Notes: a model not told the origin generated them from the letters alone. A DNA stretch of 64,000 bases from Streptomyces sp. SLBN-31 (GCF_006715395.1 NZ_VFNC01000002.1:1116001-1180000); one strand, 5' to 3'; shown: positions 12,059 to 20,107, counted from the stretch's first letter. Made by a program: numbers and translations.

Positions 12059-12114
12059 GAACGGTGTTCTATCTACGAACACTGTTCGCGTCAAGTTATA
12101 GTGTTCGGGTGAAC
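12058..12114. promoter_or_regulatory. Divergent leaderless promoters with three GAAC/GTTC operator repeats
   Basis: Three inverted repeats built from GAAC and GTTC lie in 57 bases: CGAACGGTGTTC at 12058-12069, CGAACACTGTTCG at 12076-12088 (perfect 6-bp arms) and GTTCGGGTGAAC at 12103-12114. The rightward -10 TATAGT (12097-12102) sits 6 bases before the TetR GTG. The leftward TTGACG/TAGAAC pair starts at the monooxygenase GTG. The middle repeat lies between the leftward promoter boxes and the outer two cover both start codons. Confidence 0.65.
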
Positions 12115-12831
12115 CCCAGAGAGCGACGCGCGGCACGTCACCTGCCGCCGAAGACCGAGGCCGTAGCGGGCCCCAGGCCCCGGCGCCGCAGGGACCCGAT
12201 CACCGTCGAGCAGGTCGTCGACACCGCGCTGGGCATGATCGCCGCCGAGGGCTACGACGCCCTGACCATGCGGCGACTGGCCGGTGCCCTCGACACCGGT
12301 CCCGCGTCGCTCTACGCCCACGTCGTCAACAAGGCCGATCTCGACGAGCTGCTCATCGGCCGGCTGTGCGCCGAACTGGTCCTGCCCGCGCCCGATCCGG
12401 AGGCCTGGCGGGAGCAGGCCCACGGCGTGTGCGCCCAGATCCGCGACCAGTACCTGAAGTACCCGGGCATCTCCCGAGCCGCGCTCGCCATGGCCCCCAC
12501 GGACCTCGAGACCATGCGTGTCAGCGAGGGGCTGCTGGCGATCCTGCTCGCCGGCGGCGTCGCTCCGCAGGCCGCCGCGTGGGCCATCGACGCGCTCCTG
12601 CTGTACGTGGCCGCCTACTGCCTGGAGACCTCGATCGCCAGCCTGCGCGCGGCCGACGACGACGCCGTCTGGGTCGTCGACCGCGCCGAGCTGCTGCGGC
12701 GGTTCGCGGCCCTGCCCGCCGAGACCTTCCCCCACACCACCCGCCACGCCGCCGAACTCACCGCGGGCGAGGGCCACGACCGGTTCGACTTCACCCTCCG
12801 CCTGATGATCGACGGCCTGGCACGCCACTGA
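12109..12831 (+). CDS. TetR family regulator with TetR-type C-terminal domain
   Basis: A 240-residue regulator. The helix-turn-helix is in ITVEQVVDTALGMIAAEGYDALTMRRLAGALDTGPASLYAHV. The long ligand-binding domain is of the tetracycline-repressor type. The GTG at 12109 is preferred to an upstream ATG because a TATAGT -10 element ends 7 bases before it, implying a leaderless mRNA. It presumably represses itself and the divergent monooxygenase through the shared operators, and is released by the monooxygenase substrate (inference). Confidence 0.88.
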   Translation: MNPRERRAARHLPPKTEAVAGPRPRRRRDPITVEQVVDTALGMIAAEGYDALTMRRLAGALDTGPASLYAHVVNKADLDELLIGRLCAELVLPAPDPEAWREQAHGVCAQIRDQYLKYPGISRAALAMAPTDLETMRVSEGLLAILLAGGVAPQAAAWAIDALLLYVAAYCLETSIASLRAADDDAVWVVDRAELLRRFAALPAETFPHTTRHAAELTAGEGHDRFDFTLRLMIDGLARH

Positions 12832-12911
12832 GGCGCTTCCCGTCTACTGCGATCGCAGCAGGCGCGAGTGTCTGCGGACGGCCGACGGCGTAAGGCCGCG
12901 GGGCCGCGAGC

Positions 12912-13498
12912 GTGAGGGTGGGCCGTGACCGCCGGCCCGTTCCTGGTGTGTCCCCGGAAAGGCCCGTCGATGTCCCCTCTCTCGCCCGCTGGTGCCACCG
13001 GTACCGGCTCGCCGTCGTCCTGGTCTGGGTGGGCGTGCTGCTCGCCCTCGGGGCCGGGGTCGGTGCGGCCGGCAGTGCCTTCGGCAACAGCCCGACCTCG
13101 CAGAACACCGACTCGGCCAAGGCGACGGCCCTGTTGCGACGGGCCTCCGACAGCGCGGCGGGCAAGAGCGGCCGGGTCGTCCGGCAGGTCGACGGCGGCA
13201 GGGTCACCGATCCGGCGGCCGAGCGGGCCATGGCGAGCGCGCTGGACCGTATCGCCGACGCTCCGGGCGTCGCCTCCGTCGCCGGCCCCTTCACGGCCGC
13301 CGGCCGGGCACAGGTCAGCGAGGACGGCCGTACCGCCTATGCCACGGTCGCGTTTGCCGCGAGGTGGCCGACGCGCAGATCGAACACGTCCAGGACCTCG
13401 CGACCGCCCCGGAGTCGAAAGGGCTGCACGTCGCACTGAACGGGCAGGCGTTCACCGTCAACCCGGCGCCGAATCCGGTCGCCGACGCCATGGGCATC
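12912..13498 (+). pseudogene. 5' remnant of an MMPL family exporter
   Basis: The reading frame encodes the start of an MMPL/RND transporter: a cytoplasmic leader, the first helix LAVVLVWVGVLLALG, and the periplasmic loop up to about 150 residues. Near 13355 the homologous sequence continues in a different frame (EVADAQIEHVQDLATAPES), which fits one missing base. It stops after ADAMGIA at 13498, exactly where the second helix should begin. About three quarters of the transporter is absent. The exact start is unclear; GTG at 12912 or 12948 are possible. Downstream sequence belongs to a histidine kinase. Confidence 0.75.
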
Positions 13499-13499
13499 G

Positions 13500-14142
13500 C
13501 GCATCGCACGCGACCTGCACGACGCGGTCGCACACCACATCACCCTCGTCAACGCCCAGGCAGGGGTGGCCCACCATCTGCTGCGCACCGACCCCGACCG
13601 GGCGTACGAGGCCCTGGCCCACATCAAGGACGACAGTCGCACCGCGCTGGACGAACTGCGCGCCACCGTCGGCCTGTTGCGCCAGCCCGACGACGCACCG
13701 GGCGCACGCGCCCCCATCCCGCGCCTCGCCGACCTCGACACGCTCGTCGGCGGCATCCGGGCGGGCGGGCTGCCGGTGTCGGTGGCCCGCACCGGCAGCG
13801 CCTGCCCCCCTGGCGCCCGCCACCGGGCTGACCGCCTACCGCATCATCCAGGAGGCCCTGACCAACGCCCACAAGCACGCGTCCGCGACCCGGGCCGAGG
13901 TGGTCCTGGACTACGGTCCGCTCGCGCTGCGGGTCACCGTCACCGACGACGGACGCCCCGGCGCGTCCGAGGCCACGGGCGGCGGCCACGGCCCGGTCGG
14001 CATGCGGGAGCGGGCCACCGCCATCGGCGGCAGCGTCACCGCAGGCCCGCGGCCCGGCAGCGTCACCGCGGGCCCGCGGCCCGGGGGCGGCTTCCGGTTC
14101 GTCGCCGAACTGCCGCTGTCCCTCGCCCCCTCCACGCTCTGA
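13500..14142 (+). pseudogene. 3' remnant of a NarL-type sensor histidine kinase
   Basis: The sequence enters directly at the H-box (RIARDLHDAVAHHITLVN, phospho-accepting His codon 13518-13520) and continues through the dimerisation helix. It then shifts frame at a run of six C (13805-13810), where five would keep the frame, into the ATPase domain (TAYRIIQEALTNAHKHA, VTDDGRPG, GPVGMRERATAIGG). The membrane-sensor half is missing and is replaced by the MMPL fragment. A 27-base tandem repeat lies near the 3' end. The intact response regulator downstream was presumably its partner. Confidence 0.8.
14029..14082 (+). repeat. 27-base tandem duplication in the kinase remnant
   Basis: Units 14029-14055 and 14056-14082 differ at one base and each encode GSVTAGPRP. 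It is consistent with replication slippage in an unselected gene. Confidence 0.85.
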
Positions 14143-14174
14143 CAGCCCCCTCGCCTCTTGAGGAAGCACCCCCG

Positions 14175-14891
14175 ATGACGATTCGTGTCCTGCTCGCCGA
14201 CGACCAGGCCCTGCTGCGCGGCACCTTCCGGCTGCTCATCGACGCCCAGCCGGACATGGAGGTCGTCGCGGAGGCCGCCCACGGCGGGGAGGCGGTCCGG
14301 CTGGCCCGTTCGGAACGGGCCGACATCGTGGTGATGGACATCCGGATGCCCGAGGTCGACGGCATCGAGGCGACCCGCCTCATCGGCCGGGACGAGGACC
14401 TGGCCGGCGTCAAGGTCCTCGCCCTGACCACCTTCGAGGAGGACGAGTTCGTCATCGAGGCCCTCCGGGCGGGCGCGAGCGGATTCCTCGGCAAGGGTGT
14501 CGAACCGGCGCGGCTCCTCGACGCCATCCGCCTCCTCGACGCCATCCGCCTGGTCACCGCCGGAGAGGCGCTGCTGTCGCCCGCGGCCACCAGGGGGCTC
14601 GTCGCCCGCGTGCTCGACCAGCCCTCGACGGGCGACCTCGTCGACCCCGAGCGCCTGGCCACGCTCACTCCCCGGGAGCGCGAGGTGATGACGCTGGTGG
14701 CCCAGGACCTGTCCAACGACGAGATCGCCGAACGTCTCTTCGTCACCCCGGTCACCGCCAAGACCCATGCCAACCGGGCCATGACCAAACTCGGCGCCCG
14801 CGACCGGGCCCGACTCGTCGTCATCGCCTACGAGAGCGGTCTGGTGCGCGCCGGGCGGCGCGCGGACCCGGGGACGGCCTCCACCGGGTGA
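14175..14891 (+). CDS. NarL/LuxR-type response regulator with duplicated receiver helix
   Basis: A 238-residue response regulator: receiver domain with DD near the N-terminus, phospho-Asp in VVMDIRMPEVDG and switch Thr in LALTTF, then a LuxR-type helix-turn-helix (LTPREREVMTLVAQDLSNDEIAERLFVTPVTAKTH). It would work with the sensor kinase encoded directly upstream, which is broken. The sequence LLDAIR occurs twice in a row at the end of the receiver, from an 18-base tandem duplication, adding six residues to the last helix where homologues have one copy. The frame is otherwise open, so the protein could be made but signalling may be disturbed. Confidence 0.85.
   Translation: MTIRVLLADDQALLRGTFRLLIDAQPDMEVVAEAAHGGEAVRLARSERADIVVMDIRMPEVDGIEATRLIGRDEDLAGVKVLALTTFEEDEFVIEALRAGASGFLGKGVEPARLLDAIRLLDAIRLVTAGEALLSPAATRGLVARVLDQPSTGDLVDPERLATLTPREREVMTLVAQDLSNDEIAERLFVTPVTAKTHANRAMTKLGARDRARLVVIAYESGLVRAGRRADPGTASTG
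14514..14549 (+). repeat. 18-base in-frame tandem duplication
   Basis: CTCCTCGACGCCATCCGC occurs at 14514-14531 and again, identical, at 14532-14549 inside the response-regulator gene. Identity suggests a recent slippage event. Confidence 0.95.
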
Positions 14892-14985
14892 CGCCGGCTC
14901 GCGCACCATCCGGCTCCGGCGAATCACGCGTCAGGCATTGACGTCCGGCACAGGATTCCTATCATCCTGAGAGTCCGAAGTTCCG

Positions 14986-15008
14986 AGCAACGTTCGATAT
15001 TACGAACG
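14986..15008. promoter_or_regulatory. Operator-like palindrome upstream of the GH54 gene
   Basis: The 313-base gap 14892-15204 contains no gene. It holds CGTTCGATATTACGAACG (14991-15008), a 6-6-6 dyad with perfect CGTTCG/CGAACG arms. This overlaps an AACGTT core at 14989-14994. Position about 200 bases before the start codon suggests a regulatory site for a long-leader transcript. I see nothing else in the gap. Confidence 0.5.
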
Positions 15009-15204
15009 CGCATGGACAGGCTCGGAATCGCACCTCCGCGCCATCCGTTCGGCTCCCGCACCGCAGCGCACATGCGACGGCACACCTCACCGCACTGCCC
15101 CGGCACAGCTCTGCCCCGGAGTTCGGCCTGCCTGCGACCGCGCCGTATCCGCACTCAGGACGGACTCCCCGGGCACGACCCCCCACCACCGAAGGAGTTC
15201 ACCC

Positions 15205-16278
15205 ATGTCCCTGCGCCTTGGGCCACGGCCCCTGCGGCACGCCCTGCTCGCCACCGCGGCGACCGCCGCGCTCGGCGTCGGCCTGCTGACCGCCGCCGCG
15301 CCGGCCGCACCGGCCGCCACGTCCGGCCCCTGCGACCTCTACGCGTCGGGCGGCACCCCCTGCGTGGCCGCGCACAGCACCACCCGCGCCCTGTACGCCT
15401 CCTACAACGGCCCGCTGTACCAGGTGCGCCGCGCCTCGGACAACGCCACCCGGGACATCGGTGTCGTCAGCGCGGGCGGCGTGGCCAACGGCGCCGCCCA
15501 GGACTCCTTCTGCTCCGGCACCACCTGCCTCATCACCGTCATCTACGACCAGTCCGGCCGCAACAACCGCCTCACCCAGGCACCCCCCGGCGGCTTCTCC
15601 GGCCCGGCCGCCGGCGGATACGACAACCTCGCCAACGCCACAGCCGCCCCGATCACGGTCGGCGGCCGCAAGGCGTACGGCGTCTTCGTGGCCCCCGGCA
15701 CCGGGTACCGCAACAACGCCACCAACGGTGTCGCCAGGGGCGACCAGGCGGAGGGCATGTACGCCGTCCTGGACGGCACGCACTACAACGGCGGCTGCTG
15801 CTTCGACTACGGCAACGCCGAGACCAACAGCCGCGACAACGGCAACGGCACGATGGAGGCCATCTACTTCGGCAACATCAAGGTCTGGGGCTACGGCAGC
15901 GGCAACGGCCCCTGGATCATGGCCGACCTGGAGAACGGCCTCTTCTCCGGGGTCAACCAGCACTACAACGCGGGCGACCCCTCCATCAGCCACCGCTACA
16001 CGACCGCCATCATCAAGGGCGGCCCCAACCACTGGGCCATCCGCGGCGGCAACGCCCAGTCCGGTGCCCTGTCCACCTTCTACAACGGGGTCCGCCCCAA
16101 CGTCGCCGGATACAACCCGATGAAGAAGGAGGGGGCCATCATCCTCGGCATCGGCGGCGACAACAGCCACGGCGCCGCGGGCACGTTCTACGAGGGCGTC
16201 ATGACCTCCGGCTACCCCTCGGACGCCACCGAGAACGCCGTTCAGGCCAACATCACCGCGGCCGGCTACGGCAGGTAG
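15205..16278 (+). CDS. Secreted GH54 alpha-L-arabinofuranosidase catalytic domain
   Basis: A 357-residue secreted enzyme with signal peptide (RHALLATAATAALGVGLL...APAAPA). The mature part matches the ArabFuran catalytic domain of AbfB: CDLYASGGTPCVAAHSTTRALY, IYDQSGRNN, and the vicinal cysteines in GGCCFDYGNAETN. E206 (NAE) and D319 (GIGGDNS) correspond to the nucleophile and acid/base of fungal GH54 enzymes. The arabinose-binding CBM42 usually attached at the C-terminus is absent; the protein ends after the catalytic domain. It would release arabinofuranosyl side chains from arabinoxylan or arabinogalactan. The ribosome site is GAAGGAG, 6 bases before the ATG. Confidence 0.9.
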   Translation: MSLRLGPRPLRHALLATAATAALGVGLLTAAAPAAPAATSGPCDLYASGGTPCVAAHSTTRALYASYNGPLYQVRRASDNATRDIGVVSAGGVANGAAQDSFCSGTTCLITVIYDQSGRNNRLTQAPPGGFSGPAAGGYDNLANATAAPITVGGRKAYGVFVAPGTGYRNNATNGVARGDQAEGMYAVLDGTHYNGGCCFDYGNAETNSRDNGNGTMEAIYFGNIKVWGYGSGNGPWIMADLENGLFSGVNQHYNAGDPSISHRYTTAIIKGGPNHWAIRGGNAQSGALSTFYNGVRPNVAGYNPMKKEGAIILGIGGDNSHGAAGTFYEGVMTSGYPSDATENAVQANITAAGYGR

Positions 16279-16284
16279 AGGTCC

Positions 16285-16326
16285 GGCACGGCCCCTTCCC
16301 CTCCCCGGCACGGAAGGGGCCGTGCC
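16285..16326 (+). terminator. Terminator after the GH54 gene
   Basis: A perfect 15-bp stem: 16285-16299 pairs with 16312-16326 around a 12-base loop, starting 7 bases after the stop codon. Confidence 0.85.
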
Positions 16327-16468
16327 GTCGCCCCAGATGTGAGCATCCACACCTCCTTCACCATTGCGCCCCCTGTCACGGCAGGGCAGAGTGTTCCAAC
16401 TGCGGGACACGTGAGGCGAGTTGCCCGCACTCACACGGCAAGGCGGCACGGACGACCCGGAGGAACCA

Positions 16469-17125
16469 GTGAGCCCGATCTCGGTCCGCGGATTCGCGGT
16501 GGCCTCGGCGTCCGCGGTCACCGCCGTCGGAAGCGTCGTCGGCGTCGCCTCGGGCAGTGCCGCGCAGACAGGCGGCGCCGAGGCCGGCGCGGCCGACGCG
16601 ACCCTCCTCGCGGACATACCCGCGGGCCAGCAGGCCCAGGTGCAGACCGCCTCCCTGAACATGCAGGCCGACGCACAGGCCGTGCAGGCGGACGCCGGCG
16701 CCAGGAAAGAGGCCGAGGCGGCCGCCCGTAAGGCCGCCGCCAGGACGGCCGCGGCGAAGAAGGAAGCCGCGAAGCGCGCCGAGACCAAGAGCGCCGCCAG
16801 TCGTGGCGCCGGTGTGTCCCTCCAGCGGACGTACACCGTGGCCGAGCTCCAGGCGCTCGCCCGGCAGATCGTGCCCAGCGGGCAGTACCAGTGCTTCAGC
16901 AACATCGTGGAGCGCGAGTCCAGCTGGAACATGCACGCCCTGAACGCCTCCTCCGGCGCCTACGGCCTCGTCCAGGCCCTGCCCGCCTCCAAGTACGCCA
17001 CGGTCGGCGCCGACTGGCAGACGAACCCCGCCACCCAGATCAAGTGGGGGCTCAACTACATGAACGCCGCCTACGGCAGCCCCTGCGACGCCTGGGCCTT
17101 CTGGCAGGTCCACCACGCGTACTGA
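16469..17125 (+). CDS. Secreted lytic transglycosylase-like protein
   Basis: A 218-residue exported protein. The GTG at 16469 follows GGAGG with good spacing; the upstream in-frame region lacks a ribosome site. An alanine-rich signal segment is followed by an Ala/Lys/Glu-rich coiled-coil-like linker (about residues 45-110) and a C-terminal SLT-type domain with the likely catalytic glutamate E150 in IVERESSWN and the AYGLVQALPASKYA motif. Such proteins cleave peptidoglycan or act as resuscitation-factor-like wall hydrolases. The protein ends two residues after WQVHHAY, as in many actinobacterial homologues. Confidence 0.85.
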   Translation: MSPISVRGFAVASASAVTAVGSVVGVASGSAAQTGGAEAGAADATLLADIPAGQQAQVQTASLNMQADAQAVQADAGARKEAEAAARKAAARTAAAKKEAAKRAETKSAASRGAGVSLQRTYTVAELQALARQIVPSGQYQCFSNIVERESSWNMHALNASSGAYGLVQALPASKYATVGADWQTNPATQIKWGLNYMNAAYGSPCDAWAFWQVHHAY

Positions 17126-17129
17126 GACA

Positions 17130-17209
17130 CACCCCCCTGCTTCGACGGACTTCTATGTTGACGTCCGTCGATGCAAGGAGCAGGCTTGCATCAAGGAAGC
17201 CTGGGGGTG
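17130..17209 (+). promoter_or_regulatory. Structured RNA leader of arsM (predicted three-way junction covering the Shine-Dalgarno)
   Basis: An outer helix pairs 17130-17136 with 17203-17209 and, after a 2x2 internal loop, 17139-17143 with 17196-17200. Inside it two perfect hairpins follow: CGACGGAC/GTCCGTCG (17143-17150 / 17163-17170) and GATGCAAG/CTTGCATC (17170-17177 / 17185-17192). The G-run 17203-17207, 6 bases before the arsM ATG, is inside the outer helix. The two inner dyads could alternatively be DNA operators for an ArsR-type repressor, and the whole could terminate the upstream gene. TTGACG at 17158-17163 is a possible -35. Confidence 0.5.
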
Positions 17210-17213
17210 CGTC

Positions 17214-17975
17214 ATGAACGAGCAGTCCACCGATCTGCGCGAAGCGGTACGTCGCCGGTACGCGGCGGCAGCCGTCAAGGTCACCGAGGGCGCGGCCGCC
17301 TGTTGCGGACCCGAGCCGGTCGAGGTCGGCGACGACTTCGGCTCCACGCTGTACCCCACGGACGAGCGCGACGCCCTGCCGGTGGAGGCCGTCGCCGCCT
17401 CCCTCGGCTGCGGCAATCCCACCGCCGTCGCCGAACTGCGCGCGGGCGAACGCGTGCTGGACCTCGGCTCCGGCGGCGGCATCGACGTCCTGCTGTCCGC
17501 CCGCCGTGTCGGTCCGACCGGCAAGGCGTACGGGCTGGACATGACCGACGAGATGCTCCAACTCGCCGTGGCCAACGCGGCGAAGGCGGGCGCGACGAAC
17601 GTGGAGTTCCTCAAGGGCACCATCGAGGCGATCCCGCTGCCCGCGGACACCGTCGACGTGGTGATCTCGAACTGCGTCATCAACCTGTCCACGGACAAGG
17701 CCGCCGTGTTCGCGGAGACCTTCCGCGTGCTGCGGCCCGGCGGCCGGATCGGCGTCTCCGACATCGTCGCGGACGACACCCTCACCGTCGAGCAGCGCGG
17801 CGAGCGCGGCGACTACGTCGGCTGCATCGCCGGCGCCCTGTCGTTCGCCGAATACCGGGCGGGCCTAGAGGCCGCCGGGTTCACCGACATCGAGATCACC
17901 CCGACCCACCCGGTCGCCGACGGCATGCACTCCGCCATCGTCCGGGCGGTCAAGCCTGCCGAGAGCAGGTCGTAG
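17214..17975 (+). CDS. arsM: Arsenite S-adenosylmethionine methyltransferase
   Basis: A 253-residue cytoplasmic methyltransferase that would convert arsenite to methylated arsenicals using SAM and thiols. The SAM motif is VLDLGSGGGIDVLLSA. The three cysteines that define ArsM are present as C66, C154 (ISNCVINL) and C204 (DYVGCIAGA); an extra CC pair lies at 30-31. The C-terminal end matches the usual ArsM length for actinobacteria. No arsR, arsB or arsC gene lies next to it, so control is probably through the structured region directly upstream. A terminator follows. Confidence 0.9.
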   Translation: MNEQSTDLREAVRRRYAAAAVKVTEGAAACCGPEPVEVGDDFGSTLYPTDERDALPVEAVAASLGCGNPTAVAELRAGERVLDLGSGGGIDVLLSARRVGPTGKAYGLDMTDEMLQLAVANAAKAGATNVEFLKGTIEAIPLPADTVDVVISNCVINLSTDKAAVFAETFRVLRPGGRIGVSDIVADDTLTVEQRGERGDYVGCIAGALSFAEYRAGLEAAGFTDIEITPTHPVADGMHSAIVRAVKPAESRS

Positions 17976-17979
17976 AGAC

Positions 17980-18003
17980 GGGCGCCGCGCGGCCGTGGCG
18001 CCC
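17980..18003 (+). terminator. Terminator after arsM
   Basis: GGGCGCC (17980-17986) pairs perfectly with GGCGCCC (17997-18003) around a 10-base loop. Confidence 0.65.
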
Positions 18004-18065
18004 TGTGCTGCATCTGGCGACCCCGGTGCGCCGGCGGGGGCGATTCGGCCGTACCCTGCGACATC

Positions 18066-18731
18066 ATGAGCGATGTCTTCCCTTCCGGCCCGCACGAGGC
18101 CTACGACCTGCTCCTGGCGGGCAACCGCCGCTTCGCCGCCGGCACGCCCCTGCACCCCAACCAGGACGCCGCCCGCCGCGCCGATCTGACCTCCACCCAA
18201 CGCCCGTTCGCCGTGCTCCTCGGCTGCTCCGACTCCCGGCTGGCCGCCGAGATCATCTTCGACCAGGGGCTGGGAGACCTGTTCGTCGTCCGCACCGCCG
18301 GACACGCCGCGGGTCCGGAGGTGCTCGGCAGCATCGAGTACGGGGTGAGTGTGCTGGACTGCCCGCTGGTCGTGGTCCTCGGTCACGACGCCTGCGGAGC
18401 GGTCGCCGCGACCAGGGCAGCCGTGACGGAGGGCAGGGCCGCGCCCGGCTACCTGCGGGACGTGATAGAGCGGGTGACCCCGAGCGTGCTGGCCGCTCAC
18501 GCCGCCGGTGCGAGCGAGGACGAGGAGTTCATCGCCACCCACGTGCGGCACACGGTCGACTTCGTCATGGACCGCTCCCGGGAACTCGCCGACCAGGTCG
18601 CCCGCGGACGCACCGCCGTGGTGGGTCTGACCTACCGGCTGGCCGACGGCAGCGCCCACCCGGTCACCGCCCGCGGCCTGGACCTCCCGGCCGACCACCC
18701 CGGCGCCGCCTCACGAGCCGAGGTCGGCTGA
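18066..18731 (+). CDS. Beta-class carbonic anhydrase
   Basis: A 221-residue zinc enzyme interconverting carbon dioxide and bicarbonate. Zinc ligands are C54 and D56 in LLGCSDSR and H107 and C110 in VVLGHDACGAV, the normal beta-CA set. No membrane segment is seen, so it is cytosolic. It stands alone after the arsM terminator; its 3' end overlaps by about 20 bases the end of the LysE remnant on the other strand. Confidence 0.92.
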   Translation: MSDVFPSGPHEAYDLLLAGNRRFAAGTPLHPNQDAARRADLTSTQRPFAVLLGCSDSRLAAEIIFDQGLGDLFVVRTAGHAAGPEVLGSIEYGVSVLDCPLVVVLGHDACGAVAATRAAVTEGRAAPGYLRDVIERVTPSVLAAHAAGASEDEEFIATHVRHTVDFVMDRSRELADQVARGRTAVVGLTYRLADGSAHPVTARGLDLPADHPGAASRAEVG

Positions 18732-18865
18732 CGCGCCCGCCGCGTACGAGGAGACCAACACTCCGAAGCCGATCAGTACGACGCCCGTGGCGCGGCCGAG
18801 CGCACGGCCGAGCGCACGGCCGATCCGCGGATGCCCCAGGACGCCGGCGGCGGCCACGAGAGGGG
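18711..18865 (-). pseudogene. 3' remnant of a LysE/RhtB family exporter
   Basis: On the minus strand, directly after the PLP lyase, about 50 codons read GVLGHPRIGRALGRALGRATGVVLIGFGV. This matches the last helix of LysE/RhtB amino-acid exporters (prvrralertTGavLialGv). The rest of the gene is gone. An imperfect 12-base tandem repeat (18801-18824) duplicates ALGR within it. Adjacent LysE exporter, amino-acid lyase and LysR regulator is a common trio, and here only the lyase is intact. Confidence 0.6.
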
Positions 18866-19987
18866 TCAGCACGCCGTCGGCCTTCCCGGGTTGGCGGCCG
18901 TGCCCTCGGTGCTCAGCAGTACGACGACCGAGGCCGGCCCGAGCCCCAGTGCCGTACGGCGTTCCGCGGCGCCGGTGCCGGTGAGCGCCGCCCGCAGACC
19001 GGCGAGCGCCGCGGCACCGCAGGGCCCCGAGGAGACACCCGAAGCGGCGAGGTCGGCGGCGGCGCGGGCGCAGTCGGCGTCGGTGATGGCGATCGCGGCG
19101 TCCAGCCCCGCCAGCAGGTGGGGCCAGGCGATGCCGGACGGTGTGCCGCAGTTGAGGCCGGCCATCACGGTCTCGCCCGTGGGCACGGTGACGGGCCGGC
19201 CCAGGGTGAGGCTGCGCAGGACGCAGGCCGCGGTCTCCGGCTCCACCGACAGCAGCGCCGGGGCCCGACCGGAAGGGCGGCTGCGGTAGTGGGTCACCAC
19301 CGCTTGGGCCAAAGACCCCACGCCCACGGGCAGCGCGACGAGGTCGGGGCCTTCGGCGGCCCCCGCGGCGGTCAGCTGCTCGTCGGTCTCGGCGCAGAGG
19401 GTGGAGTACCCCTCGACGATCCAGCGCGGGATCCGCTCGTAGCCCGGCAGGCCGGTGTCCTGGATCAGGAGGGTGCCCGGCGCGGTGGCCGCCTTCGCCG
19501 CCATGCGCACGGCCTCGTCGTACGGGCCGGCGACCTCGGTGACCCGGGCCCCTTCGGCGGCGATGGCCGCCACGGCCTGCGGATGCAGGCCCCGGGGGAC
19601 GAAGACGTGGGCGGCGTGCCCGTGAAGGTGTGCCATGCGGGCCACGGCACGGCCGTGGTTGCCGTCGGTGGCCGCCACCAGGGTGACCGGGCCGGGTTCC
19701 GTGCCCTCCGCGGCCCGCTCGGCGAGGGCACGGTGCACCGCCCAGGACGCGCCCAGCGCCTTGAACGCGGGCAGTCCCAGCCGGCACGACTCGTCCTTGA
19801 CGAAGACGCGGCCGACTCCGAACTCCGCGGCCAGTGCGGGGAGTTCGGTCAGCGGGGTGGGGGCGTGGTCGGGCAGCGAGCGGTGGAAGCACCGTACGTC
19901 GGCGGGTGCGGGCTCGCACCGCCAGGTGCGGGCAGCGGGTCGCGCGTACCAGGAGGGCGCGTGGGGAGGCAGAGAGTCGTCGGACAC
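18866..19987 (-). CDS. PLP-dependent diaminopropionate ammonia-lyase-like enzyme
   Basis: A 373-residue fold-type II PLP enzyme. K76 in PAFKALGASWA is the probable Schiff-base lysine. ATDGNHGRAVA binds the cofactor phosphate region, and VALPVGVGSLAQAV is the glycine-rich loop. The segment GETVMAGLNCGTPSGIAWPHL resembles diaminopropionate ammonia-lyase (YgeX), which yields pyruvate and ammonia. A related threonine-dehydratase-like activity is possible. It diverges from the degraded LysR gene and precedes a LysE remnant, so an amino-acid catabolism/export cassette has been reduced to this one gene. Confidence 0.8.
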   Translation of the reverse strand: MSDDSLPPHAPSWYARPAARTWRCEPAPADVRCFHRSLPDHAPTPLTELPALAAEFGVGRVFVKDESCRLGLPAFKALGASWAVHRALAERAAEGTEPGPVTLVAATDGNHGRAVARMAHLHGHAAHVFVPRGLHPQAVAAIAAEGARVTEVAGPYDEAVRMAAKAATAPGTLLIQDTGLPGYERIPRWIVEGYSTLCAETDEQLTAAGAAEGPDLVALPVGVGSLAQAVVTHYRSRPSGRAPALLSVEPETAACVLRSLTLGRPVTVPTGETVMAGLNCGTPSGIAWPHLLAGLDAAIAITDADCARAAADLAASGVSSGPCGAAALAGLRAALTGTGAAERRTALGLGPASVVVLLSTEGTAANPGRPTAC

Positions 19988-20107
19988 CCGTCCAGGGTCC
20001 GACGCGCCCCTACGATCGGTCCATCGAATGTTTCCGATCCGTATTCGTCGAAAAACCGAGCATTCGCGATCACTGGCCCGCGAGAGCGGGAAGGCGTACG
20101 GCCCATC

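Noticed and set aside
13494-13507. Insertion-sequence footprint at the MMPL-kinase junction
   Set aside because: The tandem heptamer is too short and there are no inverted repeats or transposase fragments; short-repeat deletion is simpler.
16327-16468. Possible c-di-AMP riboswitch before the transglycosylase gene
   Set aside because: Wall-hydrolase genes in actinobacteria often carry one, but I could not recognise its conserved elements in these 142 bases.
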